Translations under genes and position numbers: made by a program
Part shown: positions 11,144-22,068 of the stretch, one piece after another
How positions within the stretch are numbered: the first letter of the stretch is position 1
Layout: the number at the start of each line of letters is the position of its first letter
Notes under the pieces: model-generated
Seen by the model: the letters and a program-made list of their open reading frames with translations, nothing else
What the model was told of the DNA's origin: nothing
The model's database searches: none
DNA from: Bufo bufo
Taxonomy: Eukaryota; Chordata; Amphibia; Anura; Bufonidae
Direction: 5' to 3'
Length of the DNA: 64,000 nt
NCBI RefSeq assembly: GCF_905171765.1
Contig: NC_053391.1
Coordinates: 265,154,460-265,218,459, forward strand

Positions 11144-11227
11144 CAAGCAAGGCAAATAAATGGTTGGAGTGAGTTTTGCAGAGAGAATTGCCTCACGGCA
11201 TCTCTTTCAGAGGTTTCAACCAAGACT

Positions 11228-11813
11228 GTGCCATCTTTTCTCTCAGAATTTTCGGATGTGTTTTCCGAGAGTGGTGTCCAGGAGTTGCCCCCTCACCCGG
11301 AGTACGACTGCCCTATTAATCTCATCCCAGGCGCCAAGCTGCCAAAATCACGACTATACAATCTCTCCCAACCTGAAAGGGTCGCTATGCGTACTTATAT
11401 CTCTGAGAGCCTGAGAAAGGGACACATCCGACCCTCGAAGTCACCTGTTGCCTCAGTTTTTTTTTTTTGTTAAGAAAAAAGATGCTTCTTTAAGACCTTG
11501 TCTGGATTTCAGGGAGCTGAACCGTATCACGATTCGTGACCCATATCCGCTTCCTCTGATCCCAGACCTGTTTAACCAGATTGTTAGGGCTAAAGTTTTT
11601 TCTAAGTTGGATTTAAGAGGGGCATACAACCTAGTCAGGGTCAGGGAAGGGGACGAATGGAAGACGGCCTTCAATACCCTTGAGGGTCATTTCGAGAATT
11701 TGGTTATGCCCTTTGGTTTGATAAATGCTCCGGCCGTCTTCCAACATTTTGTGAACAGCATTCTTTATCATTTAATGGGGAAATTTGTACTGGTGTATCT
11801 AAATGACATTTAG
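11228..11813 (+). pseudogene. Gypsy 1 reverse transcriptase, frameshifted
   Basis: The first frame (11228-11473) carries FLSEFSDVFSESG ... SRLYNLSQPERVAMRTYISE. A T-run at about 11458-11469 shifts it into the frame with [20 protein letters not shown] ... [21 protein letters not shown] ... [13 protein letters not shown]. The catalytic box reads YLNDI instead of YLDDI, so one metal-binding Asp is changed, and TAG follows directly. Lesions of several kinds show long inactivity. Confidence 0.88.
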
Positions 11814-11906
11814 ATTTTTTTCTCCTGATTTCAAGACTCATCGGGACCACCTATGTTAGGTCTTGCTGATTCTGCGGGAGAATAAATTGTACGCTAAACT
11901 GGAAAA

Positions 11907-13067
11907 ATGTGTGTTTGTGGTTTTCTTCTCTCCGCTTCTGGTTTTCGGATGGACCCTGAGAAGGTCCGCGCTGTGCTTGATTGGGAGCTTCCTGAGAATC
12001 AGAAGGTGCTGATGCGGTTTTTGGATTTAGCCAATTATTACAGAAAGTTAATGTTGAATTATTCCTCTGTTGTTAAGCCACTCACTGATATGACTAAAAA
12101 GGGGGTGGATTTTTCCTCGTGGTCGGTAGATGCGCTTAAAGCCTTTTCTAGTATTAAAGAGAGTTTTGCTTCCGCTCCCATTTTGGTACAACCTGATGTC
12201 TCTCTACCTTTTATTGTTGAGGTGGACGCTTCTGAGGTGGGTGTGGGTGCGGTCTTATGTCAGGGTCCCTCTCCTGCCAAATGGCGACCGTGTGCCTTTT
12301 TCTCAAGGAAACTATCCTCTGCAGAGAGAAATTACGATGTGGGAGATAGGGAGTTGTTGGCCATCAAATTAGCTTTTGAGGAATGGCGCCATTGGTTAGA
12401 GGGAGCCAGACACCCTATTACTGTGTTTACCGACCATAAGAATCTGGCCTATTTGGAATCGGCCAAGCGTCTGAACCCGAGACAGGCCAGATGGTCTTTG
12501 TTCTTTTCTAGGTTTAATTTTGTTGTTACGTTCCGCCCTGGGGTTAAAAATGTGAAGGCGGATGCCCTGTCACGTTGTTTTCCGGGAGGGGGGAACTTTG
12601 AAGACCCGGGTCCCATTTTGGCTGAAGGGGTGGTCGTCTCTGCTCTGTTAGGAGATTCTGGTGGCCGGCTCTTCGTAAGACGGTTGAGGGTTTTGTGTCT
12701 GCCTGCGAGACCTGCGCTCGCGCCAAGGTCCCTCATTCACGGCCATCGGGTTCTCTGCTCCCGTTACCCATTCCTTCCCGTCCTTGGACGCATCTGTCCA
12801 TGGACTTCATTACGGACCTGCCTCGTTCCTCGGGGAAGACTGTGATTCTGGTGGTAGTGGACCGTTTTAGCAAAATGGCACATTTCATTCCCTTTCCTTG
12901 ATCATATTGTTAAATTGCATGGCATCGTTTCTGATAGGGGCACACAATTTGTTTCCAGATTCTGGAAGGCCTTCTGTTCTCGCTTGGGGGTTCGGTTGTC
13001 GTTCTCTTCTGCTTTTCACCCGCAGTCGAATGGTCGGACCAAATTCGTCAATCAGAATCTGGAGACA
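11907..13067 (+). pseudogene. Gypsy 1 RNase H and integrase remnants
   Basis: The 11907-12845 frame starts in the thumb/connection region ([13 protein letters not shown]) and gives a full RNase H ([14 protein letters not shown] ... [20 protein letters not shown] ... [11 protein letters not shown] ... VKADALSR). The integrase then appears in other frames: [39 protein letters not shown], and [14 protein letters not shown] at 12910-12970. The HHCC start is deleted, and about two dozen residues are missing after HFIPFP. In the last motif the family's NGQTERLN reads NGRTKFVN, so the catalytic Glu is Lys. Confidence 0.85.
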
Positions 13068-13069
13068 TA

Positions 13070-13190
13070 CAGTACAGACCAAAAGTTTGGACACACCTTC
13101 TCATTCAAAGAGTTTTCTTTATTTTCATGACTATGAAGGCATCAAAACTATGAATTAACACATGTGGAATTATATACATAACAAACAAGT
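13070..13190. mobile_element. Terminal fragment of a Tc1-like element
   Basis: A TA at 13068-13069 is followed by CAGTACAGACCAAAAGTTTG, a characteristic Tc1-type inverted-repeat end. About 120 bp of subterminal sequence remain and the rest is lost. It truncates the Gypsy 1 integrase. The right boundary is approximate. Confidence 0.75.
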
Positions 13191-13664
13191 GATGGGTTAT
13201 TGGTTGCTCACCTGATCACTGCAATGTATAGGTGCTCTGGTTCTGGACTGATTCACCCAATCAGGAAGGTAGTTTATAACAATAAAGGTATATAATGGAG
13301 AACCGGCACTCTACATCTATCAAGGTGCTAAAGAAGCAATATACACAGGTGATGGTAAAAAATATATATTTATTTTTAGAAGGATAGGTTTGAGAGTGGG
13401 GAGTAGGAGTAAATGTTCTAAAATTGTAGAGGTTCTGAAAAAATGGGGTACTCAAGGAAAAATGTTGATTTGCAATATGCGGCAGTGGGGATGCACAGTA
13501 AAAAATATTTGTGCCGGGTGGGGGGTATGACAATGCTGTGATTGTCTAGTGGTGGTTGCCCCCTTTTAATAGGTACAATTAGTAGCTGTGTCCATTAGTT
13601 ATGCAGTCCGTTAAAAATTGTCTTTATGTCATACCACGTAGAAAAGTAATGTCAAAAATATAAG
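13191..13664. repeat. Repeat related to 48640-48780, no gene
   Basis: The GCTCACCTGA...GGTGCTCT...GATTCACCCAATCAG order is shared with 48650-48715, and both continue into an A/T-rich stretch. It is probably a Penelope-like leader. The longer minus-strand frame at 13261-13533 is low-complexity and not supported as a gene. Confidence 0.5.
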
Positions 13665-14245
13665 TATTATGTGCACGCTGAGCCCACCATATACTTCTCC
13701 TGGAGCCAAATGGCTACTGGTAGGTTCTATATAAGCAGACTCAGATTTAGGCCTCCTGCACACGACCGTTGTGTGCACCCGTGGTCGTTGTGCCGTTTTT
13801 TTTCGCGGACCCATTGACTTTCAATGGGTCCGTGGAAAAATCGGAAAATGCACCGTTTTGCAGCCGCATCCGTGATCCGTGTTTCCTGGCCGTGAAAAAA
13901 ATAGGACCTGTCCTATTTTTTTCACGGCCAACGGTTCACGGACCCATTCAAGTCAATGGGTCCGTGAAAAATCACGGATGCACACAAGATTGTCATCCGC
14001 GTCCGTGATCCGTGTCCGTTTTTTCCTATCATTTCAATGGCAAACTTGACTTAGATTTTTTTCATGTCCGTGGATCCTCCAAAAATCAAGGAAGACCCAC
14101 GGACGAAAAAACGGTCACGGATCACGGACCAACGGAACCCCATTTTGCGGACCGTGAAAAAATACTGTCGGGTGCAGAAGGCCTTATACTGACTAAAACC
14201 AGCCTCCAGGACATATTGACTGGTCAGGTGTGCATGACTCAGGTT
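13665..14245 (-). repeat. Inverted pseudo-LTR segment interrupted by a MITE
   Basis: Bases 13668-13748 are the reverse complement of about 14715-14775 (GGAGAAGTATATGGTGGGCT), and 14184-14245 the reverse complement of about 14650-14713 (GTCCTGGAGGCTGGTTTTA). The two halves were one inverted copy before the MITE at 13750-14183 inserted. Inverted and tandem terminal copies are typical of Penelope-like insertions. Confidence 0.65.
13750..14183. mobile_element. Palindromic GGCC-ended MITE with TTA duplication
   Basis: The ends GGCCTCCTGCACACGACC and its imperfect complement (GGTGCAGAAGGCC) bound a 434-bp palindromic element of the same family as 976-6157. TTA flanks both sides. The uninterrupted target sequence survives inverted at about 14693-14715, confirming the insertion. 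Confidence 0.8.
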
Positions 14246-15137
14246 GGTGCATGTTGGTACTTGCATCCCTGGATCCGATGAAAGCTGTAATGGCACCGGA
14301 CGGGGTTAAAAGCAGAGTGTGCTTGGCGTGCACGCTGACCTGCATTCCCTGGACTTTGTGTGGCTGTCATGGCCCATAAACAGGTAGGAACTAGTGTTAG
14401 GGACCACTCAAATAGAGGCGACCTTGACGTGGTGAGTGGCTTATTACGCTTTGGCCAAAATGTACAGCAATGCCTCATCCAGCATGGAGGCAGGGCAGAA
14501 TGCTGGATATAGAGTGCTATCACATTTGTATTTTCCGTTTGTATATGTATTTCGCCATAGTGATGTGCACCTATATACAGGTTTTGCTTACTCAATTCCC
14601 CGAATTTTTTCTTTGTAGTATGTATTGGAGGAGTGGCGATCTCCTTTGAGTCATGCACACCTGACCAATCAATCTGTCCTGGAGGCTGGTTTTAAAGTCA
14701 GTATAAAACTGAGTCTGCTTATATAGAACTTACCAGTAGCCATTTGGCTCCAGGAGAAGTATATGGTGGGCTCAGCGTGCATGTTGGTACTTGCATCCCT
14801 GGATCCGATGAAAGCTGTAATGGCACCGGACGGGGTTAAAAGCAGAGTGTGCTTGGCGTGCACGCTGACCTGCATTCCCTGGACTTTGTGTGGCTGTCAT
14901 GGCCCATAAACAGGTAGGAACTAGTGTTAGGGACCACTCAAATAGAGGCGACCTTGACGTGGTGAGTGGCTTATTACGCTTTGGCCAAAATGTACACCAA
15001 TGCCTCATCCAGCATGGAGGCAGAGCAGAATGCTGGATATAGAGTGCTATCACATTTGTATTTTCCGTTTGTATATGTATTTCGCCATAGTGATGTGCAC
15101 CTATATACAGGTTGTGCTTACTCAATTCCCCAAATTT
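14246..15137 (+). repeat. Tandem pseudo-LTR-like duplication upstream of Penelope element 1
   Basis: The segment 14246-14619 (CATGTTGGTACTTGCATCCC to TTTTTTCTTTGTA) repeats almost identically at 14779-15145, separated by about 160 bp. Minus-strand frames of about 120 residues occur in both but match no family. The second copy abuts the Penelope-like frame at about 15138. Partial tandem copies upstream of the reverse transcriptase are typical of Penelope-like pseudo-LTRs. Confidence 0.7.
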
Positions 15138-15414
15138 TTTCTTTATAAATATAATAAAGATAAAAAAATTTGGCGTGAATTAAAAATGATTTTTAACCTA
15201 TCGAACTATTTGCTTAAACAAAATGAGATTGAATTACTCAGCAAAGGACTGTCATTTCGCCCCTCAACCGAACCAGATTTTTTAGAACTTTTCATAGATT
15301 TAAATCAATTTATCCGAAAATTAACCCTTCAGCGTCATTTCTATTTAAAAGATTGCTGTATTTCCCAAAAAATTACCCTAACAGGAAATCATTCGATAGA
15401 CGTTTGTCCCATTG
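15138..15414 (+). pseudogene. Penelope 1 N-terminal segment
   Basis: The frame gives LLKQNEIELLSKGLSFRPST and DLNQFIRKLTLQRHFY. This matches in order the corresponding part of Penelope 2 (MTVLSKGLSFVPEC ... DINLFISKLKFFC). It is the conserved region before the reverse transcriptase core. It breaks at TTAA (15415), where the piggyBac-like element was inserted. The upstream ATG at 15000 lies in the pseudo-LTR and is not a credible start. Confidence 0.8.
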
Positions 15415-15844
15415 TTAACCACCTCCGGACCGCTGTACGCACAGACGCGTCCTGGAGGTGGTTGATTCATTCCGAGTGGACGCGCCGGCGCGTCCTCTCG
15501 CGATGGCCGAGATTTCCTGTGAACGCGCGCACACAGGCGCGCGCGCTCACAGGAATGGAAGGTAAGAGAGTTGATCTCCAGCCTGCCAGCGGCGATCGTT
15601 CGCTGGCAGGCTGGAGATGTGTTTTTTTTTAACCCCTAACAGGTATATTAGACGCTGTTTTGATAACAGCGCCTAATATACCTGCTACCTGGTCCTCTGG
15701 TGGTCCCCTTTGTTTGGATCGACCACCAGAGGACACAGGTAGCTCAGTAAAGTAGCACCAAGCACCACTACACTACACTACACCCCCCCCCCCCCCGTCA
15801 CTTATTAACCCCTTATTAGCCCCTGATCACCCCATATAGACTCC

Positions 15845-17590
15845 CTGATCACCCCCCTGTCATTGATTACCCCCCTGTCATTGATCACCCCCCTGTCATT
15901 GATCACCCCCCTGTAAAGCTCCATTCAGACATCCGCATGATTTTTACGGATGCACTGATAGATGGATTGGATCCGCAAAACGCATCCGGACGTCTGAATG
16001 AAGCCTTACAGGGGCATGATCAATGACTGTGGTGATCACCCCATATAGACTCCCTGATCACCCCCCTGTCATTGATTACACCCCTGTCATTGATCACCCC
16101 CCTGTAAAGCTCCATTCAGATGTCCGCATGATTTTTACGGATGCACTGATAGATGGATCGGATCCGCAAAACGCATACGGACGTCTGAATGAAGCCTTAC
16201 AGGGGCGTGATCAATGACTGTGGTTATCACCCTATATAGACTCCCTGATCACCCCCCTGTCATTGATTACACCCCTGTCATTGATCAACCCCCTGTAAAG
16301 CTCCATTCAGATGTCCGCATGATTTTTACGGATGCACTGATAGATGGATCGGATCCGCAAAACGCATCCGGACGTCTGAATGAAGCCTTACAGGGGCGTG
16401 ATCAATGACTGTGGTGATCACCCCATATAGACTCCCTGATCACCCCCCTGTCATTGATTACACCCCTGTCATTGATTACCCCCCTGTAAAGCTCCATTCA
16501 GATGTCCGCATGATTTTTACGGATGCACTGATAGATAAATCGGATCCGCAAAACGCATCCGGACGTCTGAATGAAGCCTTACAGGGGCGTGATCAATGAC
16601 TGTGGTGATCACCCCCCTGTCATTGATTACCCCCCTGTAAAGCTCCATTCAGATGTCCGCATGATTTTTACGGATGCACTGATAGATGGATCGGATCCGC
16701 AAAACGCATCCGGACGTCTGAATGAAGCCTTACAGGGGCGTGATCAATGACTGTGGTGATCACCCCATATAGACTCCCTGATCACCCCCCTGTCATTGAT
16801 TACCCCCCTGTCATTGATTACCCCCCTGTAAAGCTCCATTCATACGTCCGCATGATTTTTACGGATCCACTGATAGATGGATCGGATCCGCAAAACGCAT
16901 CCGGACGTCTGAATGAAGCCTTACAGGGGCATGATCAATGACTGTGGTGATCACCCCATATAGACTCCCTGATCACCCCCCTGTCATTGATTACACCCCT
17001 GTCATTGATTACCCCCCTGTAAAGCTCCATTCAGATGTCCGCATGATTTTTACGGATGCACTGATAGATGGATCGGATCCGCAAAACGCATCCGGACGTC
17101 TGAATGAAGCCTTACAGGGGCGTGATCAATGACTGTGGTGATCACCCCCCTGTCATTGATTACCCCCCTGTAAAGCTCCATTCAGATGTCCGCATGATTT
17201 TTACGGATGCACTGATAGATGGATCGGATCCGCAAAACGCATCCGGACGTCTGAATGAAGCCTTACAGGGGCGTGATCAATGACTGTGGTGATCACCCCA
17301 TATAGACTCCCTGATCACCCCCCTGTCATTGATTACCCCCCTGTCATTGATTACCCCCCTGTAAAGCTCCATTCAGACGTCCGCATGATTTTTACGGATC
17401 CACTGATAGATGGATCGGATCCGCAAAACGCATCCGGACGTCTGAATGAAGCCTTACAGGGGCGTGATCAATGACTGTGGCTATCACCCCATATAGACTC
17501 CCTGATCACCCCCCTGTCATTGATCACCCCCCTGTCATTGATCACCCCCCTGTCATTGATCACCCCCCTGTCATTGATCACCCCTCTGTA
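15845..17590 (+). repeat. 191-bp satellite with 533-bp higher-order period
   Basis: Units start at 16023, 16214, 16405, 16596, 16747, 16938, 17129, 17280 and 17471, so the spacings are 191, 191, 191, 151, 191, 191, 151 and 191. Each contains CCCCCTGTCATTGAT blocks and an inner hairpin (CATTCAGACGTCCG ... CGGACGTCTGAATG). Seven near-identical 64-residue frames (MTVVITPYRLPDHPPVIDY...) start once per unit and are satellite translations, since 191 is not a multiple of three. Confidence 0.9.
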
Positions 17591-17599
17591 AGGCTCCAT

Positions 17600-20380
17600 T
17601 CAGACATTTTTTTGGCCCAAGTTAGCGGAATTATTATTATTTTTTCTTACAAAGTCTCATATTCCACTAACTTGTGTCAAAAAATAAAATCTCACATGAA
17701 CTCACCATACCCCTCACGGAATCCAAATGCGTAAAATTTTTTAGACATTTATATTCCAGACTTCTTCTCACTCTTTAGGGCCCCTAGAATGCCAGGGCAG
17801 TATAAATACCCCACATGTGACCCCATTTCGGAAAGAAGACACCCCCAGGTATTCCGTGAGGGGCATATTGAGTCCATGAAAGATTGAAATTTTTGTCCCA
17901 AGTTAGCGGAACGGGAGACTTTGTGAGAAAAAAATTAAAAATATCAATTTCCGCTAACTTGTGCCAAAAAAAAAAAATTTCTATGAACTCGCCATGCCCC
18001 TCATTGAATACCTTGGGGTGTCTTCTTTCCAAAATGGGGTCACATGTGGGGTATTTATACTGCCCTGGCATTCTAGGGGCCCCAAAGCGTGAGAAGAAGT
18101 CTGGTATCCAAATGTCTAAAAATGCCCTCCTAAAAGGAATTTGGGCACCTTTGCGCATCTAGGCTGCAAAAAAGTGTCACACATCTGGTATCGCCGTACT
18201 CAGGAGAAGTTGGGGAATGTGTTTTGGGGTGTCATTTTACATATACCCATGCTGGGTGAGAGAAATATCTTGGTCAAATGCCAACTTTGTATAAAAAAAT
18301 GGGAAAAGTTGTCTTTTGTCAAGATATTTCTCTCACCCAGCAAGGGTATATGTAAAATGACACCCCAAAACACATTCCCCAACTTCTCCTGAATACGGCG
18401 ATACCACATGTGTGACACTTTTTTGCAGCCTAGGTGGGCAAAGGGGCCCATATTCCAAAGAGCACCTTTAGGATTTCACAGGTCATTTACCTACTTACCA
18501 CACATTAGGGCCCCTGGAAAATGCTAGGGCAGTATAACTACCCCACAAGTGACCCCATTTTGGAAAGAAGACACCCCAAGGTATTCCGTGAGGGGCATGG
18601 CGAGTTCCTAGAATTTTTTATTTTTTGTCACAAGTTAGTGGAATATGCTGATTTTTTTTTTTTGATTTTTTTTTCATACAAAGTCTCATATTCCACTAAC
18701 TTGTGACAAAAAATAAAAACTTCCATGAACTCACTATGCCCATCAGCGAATACCTTGGGGTCTCTTCTTTCCAAAATGGGGTCACTTGTGGGGTAGTTAT
18801 ACTGCCCTGGCATTCTAGGGTCCCAAATGTGTGGTAAGGAGTTTGAAATCAAATTCTGTAAAAAATGACCTGTGAAATCCGAAAGGTGCTCTTTGGAATA
18901 TGGGCCCCTTTGCCCACCTAGGCTGCAAAAAAGTGTCACACATCTGGTATCTCCGTACTCAGGAGAAGTTGGGGAATGTGTTTTGGGGTGTCATTTTACA
19001 TATACCCATGCTGGGTGAGAGAAATATCTTGGCAAAAGACAACTTTTCCCATTTTTTTATACAAAGTTGGCATTTGACCAAGATATTTATCTCACCCAGC
19101 ATGGGTATATGTAAAAAGACACCCCAAAACACATTCCTCAACTTCTCCTGAATACAGAGATACCAGATGTGTGACACTTTTTTGCAGCCTAGGTGGGCAA
19201 AGGGGCCCATATTCCAAAGAGCACCTTTCGGATTTCACAGGTCATTTTTTTACAGAATTTGATTTCAAAATCCTTACCACACATTTGGGCCCCTAGAATG
19301 CCAGGGCAGTATAACTACCCCACAAGTGACCCCATTTTGGAAAGAAGAGACCCCAAGGTATTCGCTGATGGGCATAGTGAGTTCATGGAAGTTTTTATTT
19401 TTTGTCACAAGTTAGTGGAATATGAGACTTTGTATGAAAAAAAAATCAAAAAAAAAAATCATCATTTTCCACTAACTTGTGACAAAAAATAAAAAATTCT
19501 AGGAACTTGCCATGCCCCTCACAGAATACCTTGGGGTGTCTTCTTTCCAAAATGGGGTCAATTGTGGGGTAGTTATACTGCCCTGGCATTCTAGGGGCCC
19601 AAATGTGTGGTAAGGAGTTTGAAATCAAATTCTGTAAAAAATGACCTGTGAAATCCGAAAGGTGCTCTTTGGAATATGGGCCCCTTTGCCCACCTAGGCT
19701 GCAAAAAAGTGTCACACATCTGGTATCTCCGTACTCAGGATAAGTTGGGGAATGTGTTTTGGGGTGTCATTTTACATATACCCATGCTGGGTGAGAGAAA
19801 TATCTTGGCAAAAGACAACTTTTACCATTTTTTTATACAAAGTTTGCATTTGACCAAGATATTTATCTCACCCAGCATGGGTATATGTAAAAAGACACCC
19901 CAAAACACATTCCTCAACTTCTCCTGAATACAGAGATACCAGATGTGTGACACTTTTTTGCAGCCTAGGTGGGCAAAGGGGCCCATATTCCAAAGAGCAC
20001 CTTTCGGATTTCACAGGTCATTTTTTACAGAATTTGATTTCAAACTCCTTACCACACATTTGGGCCCCTAGAATGCCAGGGCAGTATAACCACCCCACAA
20101 GTGACCCCATTTTGGAAAGAAGAGACCCCAAGGTATTTCGTGATGGGCATAGTGAGTTCATAGAAGTTTTTATTTTTTGTCACAAGTTAGTGGAATATGA
20201 GACTTTGTAAGAAAAAAAAAAAAAAAATCATCATTTTCCGCTAACTTGTGACAAAAAATAAAAAGTTCTATGAACTCACTATGCCCATCAGCGAATACCT
20301 TAGGGTGTGTACTTTCCGAAATGGGGTCATTTGTGGGGTGTTTGTACTGTCTGGCCATTGTAGAACCTCAGGAAACATGA
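17600..20380. repeat. Array of alternating palindromes, about 760-775 bp period
   Basis: Two palindromic modules alternate. One has GCAGCCTAGG...TGTCACAC...ACCCAGCATGGGTATATG arms (about 18140-18450, 18900-19210, 19676-19985). The other has AAGTTAGTGGAATATGAGAC arms around an A/T-rich loop (about 18620-18720, 19390-19480, 20160-20260). Identical 83-residue frames on both strands are translations of these arms. No gene is supported. Confidence 0.85.
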
Positions 20381-20828
20381 CAGGTGCTCAGAAAGTCAGA
20401 GCTGCTTCAAAAAGCGGAAATTCACATTTTTGTACCATAGTTTGTAAACGCTATAACTTTTACCCAAACCATTTTTTTTTTACCCAAACATTTTTTTTTT
20501 ATCAAAGACATGTAGAACAATAAATTTAGAGCAAAATTTATATATGGATGTGGTTTTTTTTGCAAAATTTTACAACTGAAAGTGAAAAATGTCATTTTTT
20601 TGCAAAAAAATCGTTAAATTTCGATTAATAACAAAAAAAGTAAAAATGTCAGCAGCAATGAAATACCACCAAATGAAAGCTCTATTAGTGAGAAGAAAAG
20701 GAGGTAAAATTCATTTGGGTGGTAAGTTGCATGACCGAGCAATAAACGGTGAAAGTAGTGTAGTGCAGAAGTGTAAAAAGTGGCCTGGTCATTAAGGGTG
20801 TTTAAGCACTGGGGGCTGAGGTGGTTAA

Positions 20829-21002
20829 TTCAGATTCTTAAGTTGAATGTGCTGATACTTCATCTAGCATCACTCCTCTTAAGCCAGAATTGAAGAGAAA
20901 ATCATCTTTTCACCCCCTTGAGAGTAGAGGCCCTCTCATCGAGAGCTTCTACAACATGGTTATCGGAGAGTTCAAGGACATTTTTTCCCATCTAGGTCCA
21001 TC
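20829..21002 (+). pseudogene. Penelope 1 linker segment
   Basis: Between the piggyBac-like element and the MITE, the plus strand gives SSITPLKPELKRKSSFHPLE and SFYNMVIGEFKDIFSHL. It fits between the N-terminal domain and the ALKNLKKNLDIVIKSAVKGG segment. It is short and contains a stop near its beginning. Confidence 0.6.
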
Positions 21003-21005
21003 TAA

Positions 21006-21503
21006 GGCTACTTTCACACTAGCGTTCGGGTGTCCGCTTGTGAGCTCCATTTGAAGGGGCTCACAAGCGGCCCCGAACGCATCCGTCCAGCCCTAATGCA
21101 TTCTGAGTGGACGCGGATCCGCTCAGAATGCATCAGTCTGGCAGCGTTCTGCCCCTGCTCCGCTCAGCAAGCGGACACCTGAACGCTGCTTGCAGCGTTC
21201 GGGTGTCCGCCTGGCCTTGCGGAGGCAAGCGGATCCGTCCAGACTTACAATGTAAGTCAATGGGGACGGATCCGTTTGAAGATGACACAATATGGCTCAA
21301 TCTTCAAACGGATCCGTCCCCCATTGACTTTCAATGTAAAGTCTGGACGGATCCGTTCAGGTTACTTTCACACTTAGAATTTTTTCTAAGTTATAATGCA
21401 GACGGATCCGTTCTGAACGGATACAAACGTCTGCATTATAGGAGCGGATCCGTCTGAGCAGACATCAGACGGACCCGCTCTGAACGGTAATGTGAAAGTA
21501 GCC
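21006..21503. mobile_element. MITE with GGCTACTTTCACA ends and TAA duplication
   Basis: The 498-bp element starts GGCTACTTTCACACTAGCG and ends TGTGAAAGTAGCC, with TAA at 21003-21005 and 21504-21506. The interior consists of repeated GCGGATCCGT-type blocks in both orientations. A TWA duplication suggests PIF/Harbinger. It is inserted within Penelope 1. Confidence 0.85.
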
Positions 21504-21506
21504 TAA

Positions 21507-22066
21507 TCAGTCAGTTCGGACCAATAAGATGAAAAAGAGTGAGTTCTTCCCACCAGATTCGGAACCCAACAATTTAAACCCTAACCTCCAGTTAGCTCTT
21601 AAGAATTTAAAAAAGAATCTTGATATAGTTATAAAAAGCGCTGTCAAGGGGGGAGGGATAGTGATTATAGATACCACATACTACGAGGCTGAATCAGTCA
21701 GAATTCTGTCTGACATAGAGTATTACAGACAACTCAGTCATGATCCTACAAAGGAATACACACAAATATTCAATGAATTAATAGATCTAGGACACCTAAA
21801 TGGCGTAATTGACAAGAGAGAGAAAATATATCTCAAAGTATTACATACTATTTTTTTCCTAAAGTACATAAATCCCTCCATAACCCTCCCGGACGACCTA
21901 TCATCTTGGGGGTCAGTTCACTTAAATCTAATTTGTCTGAGTATGTGATCTTACTACCCTCCTACCTTAGGGACTCTGCACAATTAATTTGCACTTTAGA
22001 ATCATTTGAGTGGAGAGACAACTACATGTGGGCAACCCTGGATGTCACAGCACTTTACAGTAATAT
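21507..22066 (+). pseudogene. Penelope 1 reverse transcriptase, first part
   Basis: The frame at 21529-21948 gives LALKNLKKNLDIVIKSAVKG then GGIVIIDTTYYEAES, the Penelope KPSDKGG-type motif in degenerate form. After a frameshift at about 21905 it reads LLPSYLRDSAQLICTLESF and TLDVTALYSNI, matching the SLDVEALYSSIP catalytic motif of Penelope 2. It stops at the TA used by the Tc1 element at 22069. Confidence 0.82.
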
Positions 22067-22068
22067 TA

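Larger units (their letters stand above)
9295..13067 (+). mobile_element. Ty3/Gypsy retrotransposon 1 (chromovirus-like, Sushi-ichi-like), 3' truncated
   Basis: The order is LTR, gag, protease, reverse transcriptase, RNase H and integrase, all plus strand. It ends inside the integrase core where a Tc1 terminus begins at 13070. Frames are broken by stops and indels. Reverse transcriptase and gag phrasing matches the Gypsy 2 copy at 53915-59730 and the vertebrate Sushi-ichi group. This is inferred from remembered family phrasing, not from alignment. Confidence 0.88.
15415..20828. mobile_element. piggyBac-like non-autonomous element, 5.4 kb, filled with satellites
   Basis: TTAA occurs at 15415-15418 and 20825-20828. 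The ends read TTAACCACCTCCGGAC and GGGGGCTGAGGTGGTTAA, so the outer CCACCTC/GAGGTGG repeats are inverted. It interrupts Penelope 1. It has no transposase. Inside are short hairpins (15430-15710), a 191-bp satellite (15845-17590) and alternating inverted repeats (17600-20380). TTAA duplication with these ends fits a piggyBac-type mobilised element; mobilisation by such an enzyme is inferred. Confidence 0.82.

Noticed and set aside
14239..15125. Duplicated minus-strand 117-139-residue protein
   Set aside because: Both copies lie in the pseudo-LTR-like direct repeat; there is no homology and no conserved start context.
16023..17734. Row of seven near-identical 64-residue proteins with overlapping stop and start
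   Set aside because: The row follows a 191/151-bp satellite. There is no codon-level conservation beyond the DNA repeat and no promoter or homologue.
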